Below are positions 24,743 to 36,549 of a DNA stretch of 64,000 nucleotides, piece by piece. Source of the stretch: Podospora comata (lineage: Eukaryota; Ascomycota; Sordariomycetes; Sordariales; Podosporaceae); contig CP071493.1 of assembly GCA_017354895.1 (NCBI GenBank), forward strand, positions 868,001 through 932,000, written 5' to 3'. The notes beneath the pieces are model-generated. The model did not search any database, had not been told where the DNA came from, and worked only from the letters and a program-made list of their open reading frames with translations. Each line of letters starts with the position of its first letter. The first letter of the stretch is position 1. A program made the position numbers and the translations under genes.

Positions 24743-25144
24743 GCAGCGTGTATATCGGGTAGAAAAGTGTAAAAATGGCCAACATGGTAGCGTAATCATT
24801 ATTCCTACACAGGAAGTAAGGTGTTCCGCGATGGCATGTACAACCCTAACCCACTACTTCATCCCCGAACCGCCAAGACATCCCGCCGCCAAGCTTCCTC
24901 TACAAAGCGACCTTGCAACCTTTCTTATCGCCGCCGCCAAAATTTCTCTTATCGCCAATTCGCCTCGAGCTCTCTCCGGCGCGCAGTTTCGTCGCAACTT
25001 TCTTGATCCCTTCATCTTTGGCGCGACGATACACCACCCCTATAAATACCACCTCATTTTCCCTACCCTTTCATGCCTCAATAATACACCCACACAACCC
25101 CCGAATTTTCCACCAATCTTGAAGTTCGCCCTCCGCGAGCGAAA
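24743..25144. promoter_or_regulatory. CFT1 3' flank and TMA23 promoter/leader
   Basis: Both neighbours are on the plus strand. The right half is C/T-rich, and TATAAATA occurs at 25040-25047, about 100 bp before the TMA23 start. The repeated CGCCAAAATTTC and TCGCCAATTCG near 24935-24965 resemble the AAATTTT-type elements of ribosome-biogenesis promoters. That reading is tentative. Confidence 0.45.
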
Positions 25145-25840
25145 ATGAACGCTTCCGCCCTCCTGCAGTCCCAAGGCTGGCTGGGCAAAGGCCACTCCCT
25201 CGACTCCCACCGCTTCGGTTCCTCCTCCACTACCCCAACCCAATCCGGCCGAAACGCCCGCGGCCTGGTGAACCCCCTCCTCATATCCCGCAACACCGAC
25301 GGCCGCGGCATAGGCAACAAGACGCACTACACCTCTGACCAGTGGTGGCTCTCGGCTTTTGACCAGAAGCTCAAGGGGTTGGACACGACAAACTCGAAGG
25401 AGGGTATTACCCAGACTGTCACGGAGGGGAAGCTGGATGCGGTGGGGAGGGTGCAGGAGGGGAAGTATACCGGTACCAAGGGGCTGTATGCGTTTTTTGT
25501 GAAGGGGGGGTTGTTGGAGGGGACGGTGGAGGTTGGGTTGTTGGGGGAGAGTAAAGAGGGGACTGCGACGCCTGATGGGGGGAGTGAGAGTGGTGGGGGG
25601 TTTTCGTTGAGGCAGCAATTGGCGGCGAAGAGGGCGAAAAGAGAGGCGAAGAAGGCGGGGATGACGAAGGAGGAGAGGAAAGCAAGGAAAGAGAAGAAGG
25701 AGGCGAAGAGGTTAAAACGGGAGGAGAAGGTGAGGAGGAGAAAGGAAAAGGAGGGGAGGAAAAGGGAGAAGGAGGAGAGGAGGAAAAGGAAAGAGTTGAA
25801 GAGGAGGAGGAGGGCGGAGAAGGATAAGAAGGAGAAATGA
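25145..25840 (+). CDS. TMA23: TMA23-like nucleolar ribosome-biogenesis protein
   Basis: A single exon of 231 residues. The N-terminal G-patch-like part (MNASALLQSQGWLGKGHSL ... GLVNPLLISRNTDGRGIGNK ... QWWLSAFDQKLKGLD) is the signature of Tma23 and PinX1-like proteins. The C-terminal third is almost only K, R and E (from about residue 158), a long charged helix typical of nucleolar proteins and sufficient for nuclear import. Yeast Tma23 co-purifies with pre-ribosomes and is needed for 40S production; the same role is inferred here. The coding strand is almost pure purine near its 3' end. Convergent with THG1 at 184 bp. Confidence 0.85.
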   Translation: MNASALLQSQGWLGKGHSLDSHRFGSSSTTPTQSGRNARGLVNPLLISRNTDGRGIGNKTHYTSDQWWLSAFDQKLKGLDTTNSKEGITQTVTEGKLDAVGRVQEGKYTGTKGLYAFFVKGGLLEGTVEVGLLGESKEGTATPDGGSESGGGFSLRQQLAAKRAKREAKKAGMTKEERKARKEKKEAKRLKREEKVRRRKEKEGRKREKEERRKRKELKRRRRAEKDKKEK

Positions 25841-25850
25841 AAAAAAAAGT
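25686..25850 (+). other. long homopurine-rich tract
   Basis: The part of the TMA23 gene coding the Lys/Arg/Glu tail and the first bases past its stop are nearly all A and G on the plus strand, with only scattered pyrimidines. Such strand asymmetry can favour R-loops or triplex DNA. It arises from the protein composition and from the choice of AGG and GAG codons. Confidence 0.7.
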
Positions 25851-26024
25851 GTGGGAAAAGCGAGATGTTATAATGATACCCTGGAGGAGAACAGGCCGTT
25901 GAGAATACTCCGGCCGGACTGAAATGTTGGGCGGGCATACGTGTTATATCACAGGGCCTTGAAGGCTCGATCAGAAGTGATGGACAGATAGTTCGAAAAG
26001 GCTCGACCTTGATATTCGTTAGAG

Positions 26025-27168
26025 TCAGGTCTCTTTGGGAACCTTGCCCGGCTTGTTAGATAGCAACCAGGGCCTCCGGTCCCAGAATTCATCCTTGATG
26101 ATGTCAAGGTGCTCAATCACTATCCTGGCCTTGGCCCTCCTCTTTTTGTCGCTTTCTGTCTGGTTCTTGGATTGCTGGATTGGCTCGGCCAGGCTATCTG
26201 CTTCGGCTGCTGCGTTGTGGGTGGCTGGGTCTACCAGCTCGTACTTTTGCTTGTTAGCATCAAAACCAGATGTCCGATACAAAGGGAATACTCACACCCC
26301 GGAACACCACACTCCCCTTCTTATAAATCTCCGGCTCGTTGTTGTAGTTTATGCCAAACTTGGAAAACAAAATCTCGTTCTTGTCGGCAGCATACGTCCC
26401 CTTGAGTAACTCTTCCGCCTCGAGATTTCCCATGCCACCTTTCTGTATGAGAGCCCAGAAGGTGGTGTTGTAGAGGTTGTTGATGTGGCAGTCTACCTGC
26501 CTCCAGCTCATGTAGTCCCGGAGGTTCTGCACGCTGGGGTAGCAGACTGCTCTGCCGTCGAAGCTGGGTAAGGGGGGTGACAGGGGGGTGTCGGGGAAGT
26601 AGATTGACCAGAGGTGGATGTAGTAGGATGAGAAGGTTGATACGATTGTGGTGACGAGTTTGCTTGGGGACAGTTAGTGAGTCACGATTGTGGGTGGTGA
26701 GTCGAATGGGAGGTAGGTACCTTGAGCGTCTTTCGAAGAGGGTGCATGACTTGTGGAAGACGAAGCTGTGTAAGGGTCAGTTGTAAGCTGCTATGAAAGA
26801 AGAGGTCTGGGGATATACCTGTATTCATCGCTGATTCCGTAGGCTATGGTGACCTCTGGTATCTCATACATGACTGCCTGAGCGGCAGCGTTCATGAGAT
26901 CCAGAGCTCGCCTGTCGTTTGGTTTTTCGAAACCATATTTGCTTGAGAATCTAGTCAAGCAGAATGAAAGGGTTAGGAAGTGATGCCAAACTCATGTTTG
27001 TAACAGTCATACTTTGTGAAGCCTCTCCCGTCGATTCTCACAACAATCCATGTATTGAGCAGCAAGTTGTCTGGCTGCTCAAAGTTTTTGACATATTCAA
27101 ATCTTCCTACTATATCAGCTATGTTCTACTTGCTGTGATTCGACATAATCTTACTTTGAGTTCGCCAT
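26025..27168 (-). CDS. THG1: THG1, tRNA(His) guanylyltransferase
   Basis: Six exons, 27168-27155, 27102-27013, 26950-26819, 26765-26721, 26662-26296 and 26249-26025, give 290 residues. The enzyme adds G at position -1 of tRNA-His by 3'-5' polymerisation, the identity element for histidyl-tRNA synthetase. The sequence begins [20 protein letters not shown] and carries the catalytic [11 protein letters not shown] (Mg-binding Asp), ISDEYSFVF (D and E of the second metal site) and the conserved [20 protein letters not shown] with [19 protein letters not shown]. The first exon codes only four and two-thirds residues; it was chosen because MANSKFEYV matches family starts. All five introns fit frame and phase; the last uses GTGAGT. 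Divergent with SWD1. Confidence 0.93.
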
Positions 27169-27512
27169 CTGATCTGGATATTTACAGAGTCTGAATTACT
27201 GTTACTTACGTCTTTGTCATGGAGAAAAAGGATGGCATTCCAGAACGTCTGGAAAGAAGCTCCAGAGATACCCCGCGTGCCGGGGACTTGCCGGCGGGGC
27301 GCTTGGCACCCGCTGAAGCTGCACGGGCCTGGCCACCAAACCCCTGTCAAACAGGCGCCATCGAAGGTGCGGCTCAGCGGGTCTCTAGCGCGTCGAGACC
27401 CTTGCAGCGGCCCATCAGTTCTTTTCTAGCGAGAACCGATGATGAAAGGCAACAATTCGACATTCCAGATTTCGAACTCGTGAAGCGACAACGTCGCCTC
27501 GACAAGTCCAAG
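27169..27512. promoter_or_regulatory. divergent promoter of THG1 and SWD1
   Basis: There are 344 bp between the start codons. The stretch nearest SWD1 is GC-rich and open in the SWD1 frame from an ATG at 27219, so it is either leader or an N-terminal extension. I see no TATA box. Confidence 0.4.
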
Positions 27513-28924
27513 ATGAATCTGCTACTTTCCGACGACTACCTGCTTCAAGACTACCCAGAGAACATTACCAACACCATTCGATCGGGTCACTCAACCTGTG
27601 TTCGCTTCAATCGCAAGGGTGATTACCTCGCGTCCGGCCGCGGCGATGGAACCGTTGTCGTTTGGGACATTGAAACCATGGGCGTCGCCCGGAAGCTGCG
27701 AGGCCATTCTAAACAAATACAATCGCTAAGCTGGTCACGGTGCGGTCGATACCTACTGTCGGCCTGTGCTGGTTGGAAGGCCATTCTATGGGATCTCCAA
27801 GATGGCAAGAAGTATCGCGAAGTGCGATTCCGAGCGCCAGTCTACGGGGCTGAGCTCCATCCCTGGAACCAGTACGTTTTGGAGAGGACCTTCCTTCCAG
27901 TCATCAATACTAACATATGCTCAGTCACCAGTTTGCTGCAGCCTTGTTCGAAGCCCAACCGGTCCTCGTCGATGTCCAAGACCGAAAAGACGTTCAACAC
28001 CCTCTACCGACCGCTCCAGAGCACGACACCGTGAAGCAGACCACAACGGCGATGATATATACTGCGAAGGGAGCTCATCTGCTATCCGGCACCAGCAAAG
28101 GCCGACTGAATATTATCGACACCACAACCCACCAGCTCATCTACTCCGAGAAGATCGCCGAAAGGAGTGCGGTTCTTCTGTTGAGACTGACCGAATCTGG
28201 CAAAGACCTGCTTGTCAATAGCAACGACGGTATTATCCGAACGTTTCATCTGCCAGACCTCTCCGCCCCAGATCTAGATCCTGATACAATACAGTTGCCC
28301 CTTGAGCACAAGTTCCAGGACGTCGTCAACAAGCTTCGGTGGGGGCATGTCACATTCAGCGCTACGGGGGAGTATGTAGCTGCCTCAGCTCATAACAACC
28401 ACGAGCTTTACATCTGGGAGCGAGCACACGGCAGTTTGGTTCGTATGCTTGAGGGGCCGAAGGAGGAGTCGACATATCTAGAATGGCACCCTCATAGAGC
28501 CTTGCTCGTAGCTTGTGGCGCGGAGACGGGCAGAATTAACATCTGGTCAGTCACAAGCCCACAGAAATGGTCGGCTCTGGCGCCTGATTTCGTCGAGGTC
28601 GAGGACAACGTTGAGTACATCGAGAAGGAGGACGAGTTCGACATCCATCCCCACGAAGAGATTCAGAAACGACGGTTGGATCAGGAGGACGAGGAGATCG
28701 ATGTGATGGGACCGGTGGGGAACAAGACAGAGCTGGAACAGGAGGCTGACAATTTCCGGGTGCCCATCCTCTTTGACCTGGGCGACTCGGACAGCGAAGA
28801 TGAGTTCATCAACGTCGGATTCGGGACACTGCGACGGAAGAGTCCGGGAGAGCAAGACGATGGTGAGGGCACTGGTGGTGAAAAGGCGCCCCCGAAAAAG
28901 AGAGGGCGAGCTAAGAAGAAGTAG
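27513..28924 (+). CDS. SWD1: SWD1, WD40 subunit of the COMPASS/Set1 H3K4 methyltransferase (RbBP5 orthologue)
   Basis: Two exons, 27513-27871 and 27925-28924, code 452 residues. MNLLLSDDYLLQDYPENI is the usual start of the family. WD40 repeats follow (HSTCVRFNRKGDYLASG, SGRGDGTVVVWDIETMG, HSKQIQSLSWSRCGRYLLS, CAGWKAILWDLQDG, and others), then an acidic segment (EVEDNVEYIEKEDEFD) that in RbBP5 contacts Ash2 and the SET domain, and a basic tail PKKRGRAKKK likely to act as nuclear-import signal. SWD1 sits with Swd3, Bre2, Sdc1 and Set1 on chromatin and is required for H3K4 methylation. The 53-nt intron lies in the codon for a His of PWNHHQF. A 98-codon in-frame extension upstream (from 27219) does not look conserved and is taken as leader. 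Confidence 0.93.
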
Positions 28925-30117
28925 GGTGGCGGTCTATTAATATTGAGTAGTAATACGTAGTTGTAGTTATGATACCCCTGAATTCACCATAGACATCCAT
29001 GAAGCATTGCATGAACATGACCCCTATGACGTGAGGCAGGAGAAGGGACGGAGGTATGTGCTCTGACAATCCCTACCTTTTGGCCGTCTCATGGTTGTGG
29101 TAACCTTTGGTGTGGCTGAATGAAGGCGTAACTAAAACATGGTCGTCTGAGTGTGCTCAAACCGGTACTCGGTTGAACACGAGCAGATGGCGCCTCATAG
29201 TGCAATGCCATACCACCGACCCCATCCACATTCTTGGGTGCGGGGGTTGATAAAGTGATTGTCTGCTCGACGGCGTCATAGAAGTGATATATATGCTGCG
29301 GGTCTAGGTTTGGAGACTGATGTCCCAAAAGTCACTGGGCAGGCAGTCGTGGTGGGTGACACGCACAGCGACCTTGAGGGTACCTGTTGCATGGGGAGCG
29401 CTGTGGTGGCGGTTGATGGGTGGTTCGCAGCTGGCCAAGTCGCCAGCTGGTATCCCACAGTTCACTTGCTGGGCCCTGGTAGGTGCGTGCGCTGTGGTGG
29501 TTGCTCCTCTACGGAAAAGTGGGCCCGTCCTCAAAGTGGGCTAGTCGTTGCCTCCTTCCCGCGTCGCTTTGTCCGTAAGTCGAACTTTTCAGAAGCAAGC
29601 GGCGCCATCCGCTTCTTTTCCAAACCACCACTCAACAACCATCACGACCGCCATCGCGGAACGCGTCAACCTCCCCCGATTCTTGTCGCCTGCAGCCATC
29701 GGCAAGCCGACAACACGTGTTGAACACGGTTTAACGACTTTTCTTCGACTCTCCTTCGACTTGCGGCGCAAACTGGAGGCACTGAGCTTGTGATCATCGC
29801 TCCGTTGGGGCCGCTGGCCTGTGGACAGCGCAGTGGAGGATACCATCGACTTCGCAATCGCAAAACTCATCCCTCGGCGACCGATCCATCAAAAATCCCG
29901 TCTTAGCCCGTCGTTCTCTTCCTTTACTTCGCTCGACGTCGACTTTTTTCACCGACTTTTTGCGCGCGCGCAGCCCTATCGCGACCCGCCGCGTCTTTGC
30001 CAGGCTCTCTGGTCCTTCGACTACCGGCTGCTTGGACGACTCCTTAATTAGCTCACCCGCCTTGCTTTTCCCCCATTCACCAAATCACGAAATACTTGAG
30101 CTCTTACAGCTTTCATC
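28925..30117. promoter_or_regulatory. SWD1 3' flank and RPB1 promoter/leader
   Basis: This 1.2-kb interval ends in a C/T-rich leader ahead of the RPB1 start (from about 29860), typical of strongly expressed fungal genes. An open frame at 29259-29723 on the plus strand has no family likeness and unusual composition; I take it as chance. Confidence 0.45.
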
Positions 30118-33100
30118 ATGGCGAACCTTATCTTCGCTCACTCGAGCGCGCCGCTCCGGACAATTCAGGAGATCCAGTTTGGTCTGCTGTCGCCGGATGA
30201 AATCAAGGCCATGAGCGTAGCCCACATCGTCTATCCTGAGACTATGGATGAGACGAGAACCAAGCCACGCGATGGTGGTCTCAACGACCCTCTACTCGGC
30301 TCAGTAGACCGACAATTCAAATGCAAGACATGTACCGAAAACATGTCAGAGTGCCCAGGGCATTTCGGACACATCGAACTGGCCCGCCCAGTCTACCATC
30401 CAGGATTCATCAAACGGACAAAGAAATTGCTGGAAATCGTCTGCCATAACTGTAGCAAGGTTTTGGCTGATAGAGTTCGTGCATTCTGAATTCGGGATCA
30501 TCCATTGTGCTTGTGCTAACGCCTTCATAGAGTGATCCTGCTTACGCCGCGGCTATGAAGATTCGCGACCCCAAAACTCGCTTCAAGCGTGTGTGGGACA
30601 TCTGCAAAGCGAAGCGCGTTTGCGATAACCTTGCGCCGCAGAAACCCGAAGATGGCTCGTATGATCCCAACGCGGGCCCAGCTGATGGTGGTCACGGAGG
30701 TTGCGGCAATAACCAGCCCGTTGTGCGTCAGCAGGCTCTGACTCTGTATGCCATGGTCGAGCACAAGGACGACGAAGGTGTGAAGACCAAGGAGAAGAAG
30801 GTTCTTACACCCGAGATGACTCTCAACATCTTCCGTCGCATGTCAGAGGACGAGATGGTCGATATCGGTCTCAACATTTCCCAAGCCCGTCCCGAGTGGA
30901 TGATCATCACAGTTCTTCCCGTGCCCCCGCCGCCAGTGCGTCCTAGCATTTCTATGGACGGTACTGGCACCGGTATGCGCAACGAAGACGATTTGACGTA
31001 CAAACTTGGCGATATCATTCGCGCCAACGGCAACGTCAGACAGGCCATCTCAGAAGGCTCCCCCCAGCACATCATCACGGATTATGAGAATCTTCTCCAG
31101 TACCACGTCGCCACCTATATGGACAACGACATTGCTGGTCAGCCACAAGCTCTGCAAAAGAGCGGCCGTCCAGTGAAAGCCATCCGCGCGCGTCTCAAGG
31201 GCAAAGAAGGTCGTCTGAGAGGTAACTTAATGGGAAAGCGAGTCGACTTCTCGGCCCGTACTGTCATCACGGGTGATGCCAACATTTCTCTGGATGAAGT
31301 TGGTGTCCCACGCAGCATTGCCCGCACCCTCACCTTCCCCGAGACCGTCACTCCCTACAACATTGAGAAGCTGACCGGTTATGTCAAAAATGGGCCGAAC
31401 GAACATCCCGGTGCCAAGTACGTAATCAGGTCGGACGGGACGCGCATCGATCTTCGCCATCACAAGCGTGCGGGAGCTCTGCAGCTGGAGTACGGGTGGA
31501 AAGTCGAGCGTCATTTGATCGACGGTGACTTTATCATCTTCAACCGTCAGCCCTCTCTCCACAAGGAGTCCATGATGGGTCACAGAGTGCGCGTCATGCC
31601 CTATTCTACTTTCCGCCTGAATTTGTCCGTCACATCGCCCTACAACGCCGATTTCGACGGTGATGAAATGAACTTGCACGTTCCGCAGACCGAGGAGACA
31701 CGTGCTGAAGTCAAGGAGCTGTGCATGGTTCCTCTCAACATCGTCTCTCCCCAGCGTAACGGCCCGCTCATGGGTATCGTCCAGGATACACTGGCCGGCG
31801 TATACAAGCTCACTCGTCGCGACACCTTCCTCACCAAAGAACAGGTGATGGACGTCATGATGTGGGTCCCAGACTGGGATGGAGTCATTCCCCTTCCTGC
31901 TATCTGGAAGCCTAGGCCCCGGTGGACTGGCAAGCAGATCATCAGCATGGTGATTCCCAGCATTATCAACCTTGCCATGGGTGCCGATGGCGAAGAGAGG
32001 GACGCCCCGCTTAAGGACGAGGGTCTCCTGATTCAGCAAGGTCAGCTCATTTACGGCTTGCTCACCAAGAAGAGTGTCGGTGCTGCTGGAGGCGGCATCA
32101 TTCATCTGTGCTACAATGAGTTGGGCCCCTCCGGTGCCATGGACTTCTTGAACGGGTGCCAGAGAGTTGTCAACTATTGGCTTCTCCACTGCGGCCACAG
32201 CATTGGTATCGGTGACACCATTCCCGATGACAAGACCATTGAGCTCATTGAAAAGCACATCAATGACGAGAAAGCCGTGGTCGCCAAGCTTACCAAGATG
32301 GCCACTGAAAACCAGCTCGAGGCTCTCCCGGGTATGAACGTCCGTGAGACGTTCGAGAACAAGGTGTCGGCTGCCTTGAATACGGCTCGTGACAAGGCCG
32401 GTACGTCTACCGAGAAGAGTTTGAAGGATCTCAACAACGCCGTCACCATGGCTCGTTCGGGTTCCAAGGGCTCTTCCATCAATATCTCCCAAATGACAGC
32501 GTTGGTCGGTCAGCAGATTGTCGAAGGAAAGCGCATTCCCTTCGGCTTCAAATACCGCACCCTCCCTCATTTCACCAAGGATGATTACTCCCCCGAGGCT
32601 CGCGGTTTCGTCGAGAACTCGTATCTCCGTGGCTTGACTCCTTCGGAATTTTTCTTCCACGCCATGGCTGGTAGAGAAGGTTTGATCGATACTGCAGTCA
32701 AGACAGCCGAGACCGGTTACATTCAGCGTCGCTTGGTCAAGGCTCTTGAAGACGCTGAGGCGCATTACGATGGTACGGTGCGCAACTCGCTGGGTGATAT
32801 CATTCAGTTCGTGTACGGTGAGGATGGCCTTGATGGTATTGCCATTGAAAAGCAAAAGGTCGACCACATGAACTTGAACAACGCCAAGTTCGACAAGCGC
32901 TTCCGTCTCGACGTGATGGACGAGACAAGCTCTGCTGCCGCTCTGGACGCCCTGGAATATGGCCGAGAGATGGTCAGCGATCCTGCCGTCCAGTCGCTTT
33001 TGGATGAGGAATATGAGCAGCTTCTTGCCGACCGGAAGCAAGTCCGTGAAATCAACCGCAAGAAGAAGGACGATGACAGCATGCAGCTGCCTCTCAACAT

Positions 33101-35508
33101 TGGCCGTATTATTGATACTGCCAAGAAGCTCTTCAAGGTTGACAGCACCCAGCGCAGCGACCTGACTCCCAAGGATGTCATTCCTGCTGTGCAGGCCTTG
33201 CTTGCTCGCATGGTGGTAGTTAGAGGCGAGGATGAATTGTCCAAAGAAGCTGACTACAACGCCACCATTCTCTTCAAGATTCAGATTCGCTCTCGTCTTG
33301 CGTTCAAGCGCCTGGCTGTTGAGCAGCGGCTCAACAAGCTCGCCTTCGACCATGTTCTTGGTGAGCTCGAAAACCGTTGGTCCCGGTCCATGGTCTCTCC
33401 TGGTGAGATGGTTGGCGTGTTGGCTGCCCAGTCCATTGGTGAGCCTGCCACCCAGATGACGTTGAACACCTTCCATTTCGCCGGTGTTTCTTCTAAGAAC
33501 GTCACCCTCGGTGTACCGCGTCTCAAAGAAATCCTCAACGTTGCCAAGGACATCAAGACTCCGTCCATGGTTGTCTACCTTGACAAGGAGAGAGCTACGC
33601 AAGAAGACGCCAAGTCGATGCGTAACTTGGTTGAGCACACCAGTCTGAGATCCGTCACAGCCATGACTGAGATCTACTACGACCCCGATATCACTTCCAC
33701 TGTCATCCCCGAGGATTTCGATCTCGTCGAGTCCTACTTCCTTATTCCCGACACCTCTGACTCGCAGCCCATCGATAGTCAATCCCGCTGGCTACTCAGA
33801 ATCATGCTCGATCGTCAAAAGATGCTTGACAAGGGCTTGCGTGTGGAGGATGTTGCCGCTGCTATCAAACAGGAGTACAAGAAGGATGTCGCGGTTATTT
33901 TCAGTGACAACAACGCCGAGGAGATGGTTGTTCGTATCCGCGTCATTCGCCAGAACGATGACAAGGATGCTGACGGTAACACTATCATCGAGGATGACGT
34001 TATGCTGAAGCGTCTGGAGAAGCATCTGCTTGACTCTTGTACCCTCCGTGGCGTTGAAGGCATCGAGCGCGCTTTCCTGAACAAGACCGCCAGATTGCTC
34101 GAACTCCCCGACGGATCGCAAACGGCCAACAAGGACAAGGAGCCAGCCTGCGAGGAGTGGTATCTTGATACCCAGGGTACGGCCCTTAGAGAGGTCTTGA
34201 CGGTTGAGGGTGTTGACACTACTCGCACCTACACCAACGACTTGTACCAGGTTGTCGATGTGTTTGGAATCGAAGCTGCTCGCTCGGCTCTCATGGCTGA
34301 GTTGACGCAAGTGCTTGCCTTCGACGGTTCCTATGTCAACCATCGCCATTTGGCTCTATTGGTCGATGTCATGACCTATCGCGGCAGCATTGCTGCCGTT
34401 ACTCGTCATGGTATCAATCGCGCTGATACTGGTGCGCTCATGCGTTGCTCTTTCGAGGAGACTGTCGAGATTCTTCTCGAAGCCGCTGCGGTTGGTGAGC
34501 TTGACGACTGCCGCGGTATTTCCGAGAACGTCATGCTTGGTCAGATGGCGCCCATGGGTACTGGTCACTTTGAGGTTCTTCTCGACCCCAAGATGCTGGA
34601 GACTGTCATCTCTGATAACTCTCGCATGGGTCTCATGGCTGGCATGACCATCAAGGGTAACCAGCTTGAGGGTGCCGCGACCCCCTACGACACAGGCTCA
34701 CCTATGGCTGATAACGGCTACCTTGGCGGGTCTTACTCCCCAACCATGGGTAACTTCTCCCCTATTGTGGGCAATGAATCCGGTGGCCCGCCTGGGCTCG
34801 CATCTGAATACGGTGGTGGTGGGTATGGTTCCAGCTCGGTCAACCCGTATGCTACAAGCCCTGGGCGACCTACGAGTCCCTTCACTACCTCCCCGACGTC
34901 GCCTTTCAGCTACGGTTACTCCCCGACGTCGCCTGCTGCTGGGTATTCCCCCACCTCTCCGCTCATCGACGCCGGTGGTCGGTTTGCTTCGAGCCCTCAG
35001 TTCAGCCCGTCCTCACCGTCTTTCTCGCCAACGTCACCTATGCTTCGTCCTGGGAGCCCAACAAGCCCCAGCTACAGCCCGACTTCGCCGAGCTATTCTC
35101 CTGCGTCTCCGGCTGCCACTCGTCACTACTCCCCGACATCGCCCGCGCAGTTCCAGTCACCGACCTCGCCGTCGTACTCGCCGACGAGTCCGAGCTACAG
35201 CCCAGCGTCCCCTGCGTTCCAGGCCACGTCGCCATCATACTCGCCGGCGTCGCCCAACTGGTCGCCCACGTCGCCAGATGCTTACTCGCCGACAAGCCCC
35301 ACCTTCCAGCGCTCTCCCGGGCAGCAAATGTCTCCAACCAGCCCTGGGTATTCACCAACGTCTCCTAGCTTCTCTCCCAGAACGCCGGGTCGCGCCGCGG
35401 GAAGTGGTGGTGATCAATAGTATGTTTTTTTCTTGCCAACAATCACATTCATATCGGAATGCTAACAATACACTTTTCAGCTCGCCTACCTCCCCCACGA
35501 ATGACTGA
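30118..35508 (+). CDS. RPB1: RPB1, largest subunit of RNA polymerase II
   Basis: Three exons, 30118-30474, 30531-35419 and 35481-35508, code 1757 residues. The clamp-core zinc site is [17 protein letters not shown] near residue 68. The catalytic [10 protein letters not shown] loop places its three aspartates at about 493, 495 and 497. The bridge-helix and trigger-loop region includes [20 protein letters not shown] and [19 protein letters not shown]. From about residue 1520 comes the C-terminal domain, with eight exact YSPTSP units, several YSPASP or FSPTSP variants and non-heptad spacers, more irregular than in yeast. The terminal intron splits the last unit: exon 2 ends in TA and exon 3 supplies the rest of YSPTSPTND. 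Rpb1 holds the active site of Pol II, and its tail recruits capping, splicing and 3'-end factors, including CFT1-containing CPF. Confidence 0.98.
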
Positions 35509-36276
35509 GTTCACACTCTAACATTCCAACCGGCTGAGCAAAGACACGCTTAGGCACCATCTCGGACACAGGTCTGCCTCGAGATTCGGAGAGAACGCAT
35601 GGCGAGAGGAAACGAAAAAGAAGAGAAAAAAGGGGGCGCGATTCATCTGCATTATTTTCTTGCGCTACCCTTTCTTTTTCTCGCGTTGTGTTTGTTGCTA
35701 CTATTAATTGTATTTTTTTGGCGATATATATGGGAAAGCGCGTAGAGTTCGTCATTCAGCTCTTTTTTCTTCAGTTTCGGTTCGCGTTTGGCTTTTATAC
35801 CGTTACACAACACGCGCGCAATAAACGAACTCCCATCACCGCCGCCATTGCTTGTTTAGATTATCAGGCGTGGGGCCTATGGGAAGGGAGGAAGGGTATG
35901 AAAAAAGAAGGGGAGGGGGGTACATAAACTGAGATTGCTTGTTTTTTTTGCTTGGAGGGAATGGGATGGATGGATGGGAGGCGGGTTGGGGAAGGTAGGG
36001 GATATTGGTGATGAACTTGGGTGGCTGTGTAGTAATGATCATTTTGTATCATAAAAATCAATCAAGAGGGAAAACATGACAAATTTTACTTGCTGTCTTG
36101 TTGATGAATTAGTAAAAAGTTGAACAAAAAAAAAACAGGTGTTTGTATGCAACTATCGGGTGTTTGTTTTGATGGCTGTGGTACAAATATGGTGTGTGGT
36201 GTGTGGTGGTCGAGTTGGGCAGTGATGATGACTGAGTTTTGTGGTGCAGCCGTGGCGGGTTATTTTGCGGCCGCGA

Positions 36277-36317
36277 GTGTGGTGGTGGTGGTGGTGGTGG
36301 TGGTGGTGGTGGTGGTG
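36277..36317 (+). repeat. (GGT)n microsatellite
   Basis: About 13 perfect copies of GGT on the plus strand, roughly 770 bp past the RPB1 stop. The open frames coding poly-Val or poly-Thr here are artefacts. Confidence 0.97.
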
Positions 36318-36486
36318 TCGATGAGAAGACAGTCTTGTGCTGATGTGTATAAGTTGATAGGTTGGATGGAAGAGGTTGTTTTTCTTGCACAGCCTTTTTT
36401 TCTTTCCGGTGGTTCCCTATCAGGCAGACATACATAAGGTATACAGCATATGGAGTCCAAACATCGCACAACACTCACAGTAGCAG

Positions 36487-36487
36487 C

Positions 36488-36549
<62 letters not shown>
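36487..36549 (+). repeat. (CAA)n microsatellite
   Basis: About 21 perfect copies of CAA on the plus strand, 170 bp downstream of the (GGT)n tract. Its length and perfection suggest that it varies between strains. Confidence 0.97.

Noticed and set aside
29259-29723. 154-codon frame between SWD1 and RPB1
   Set aside because: Unconserved composition and position in the RPB1 promoter region; taken as chance.
31227-33782. 851-codon minus-strand frame
   Set aside because: It lies wholly antisense to RPB1 exon 2 and resembles no protein family; codon bias of the sense gene keeps it open.
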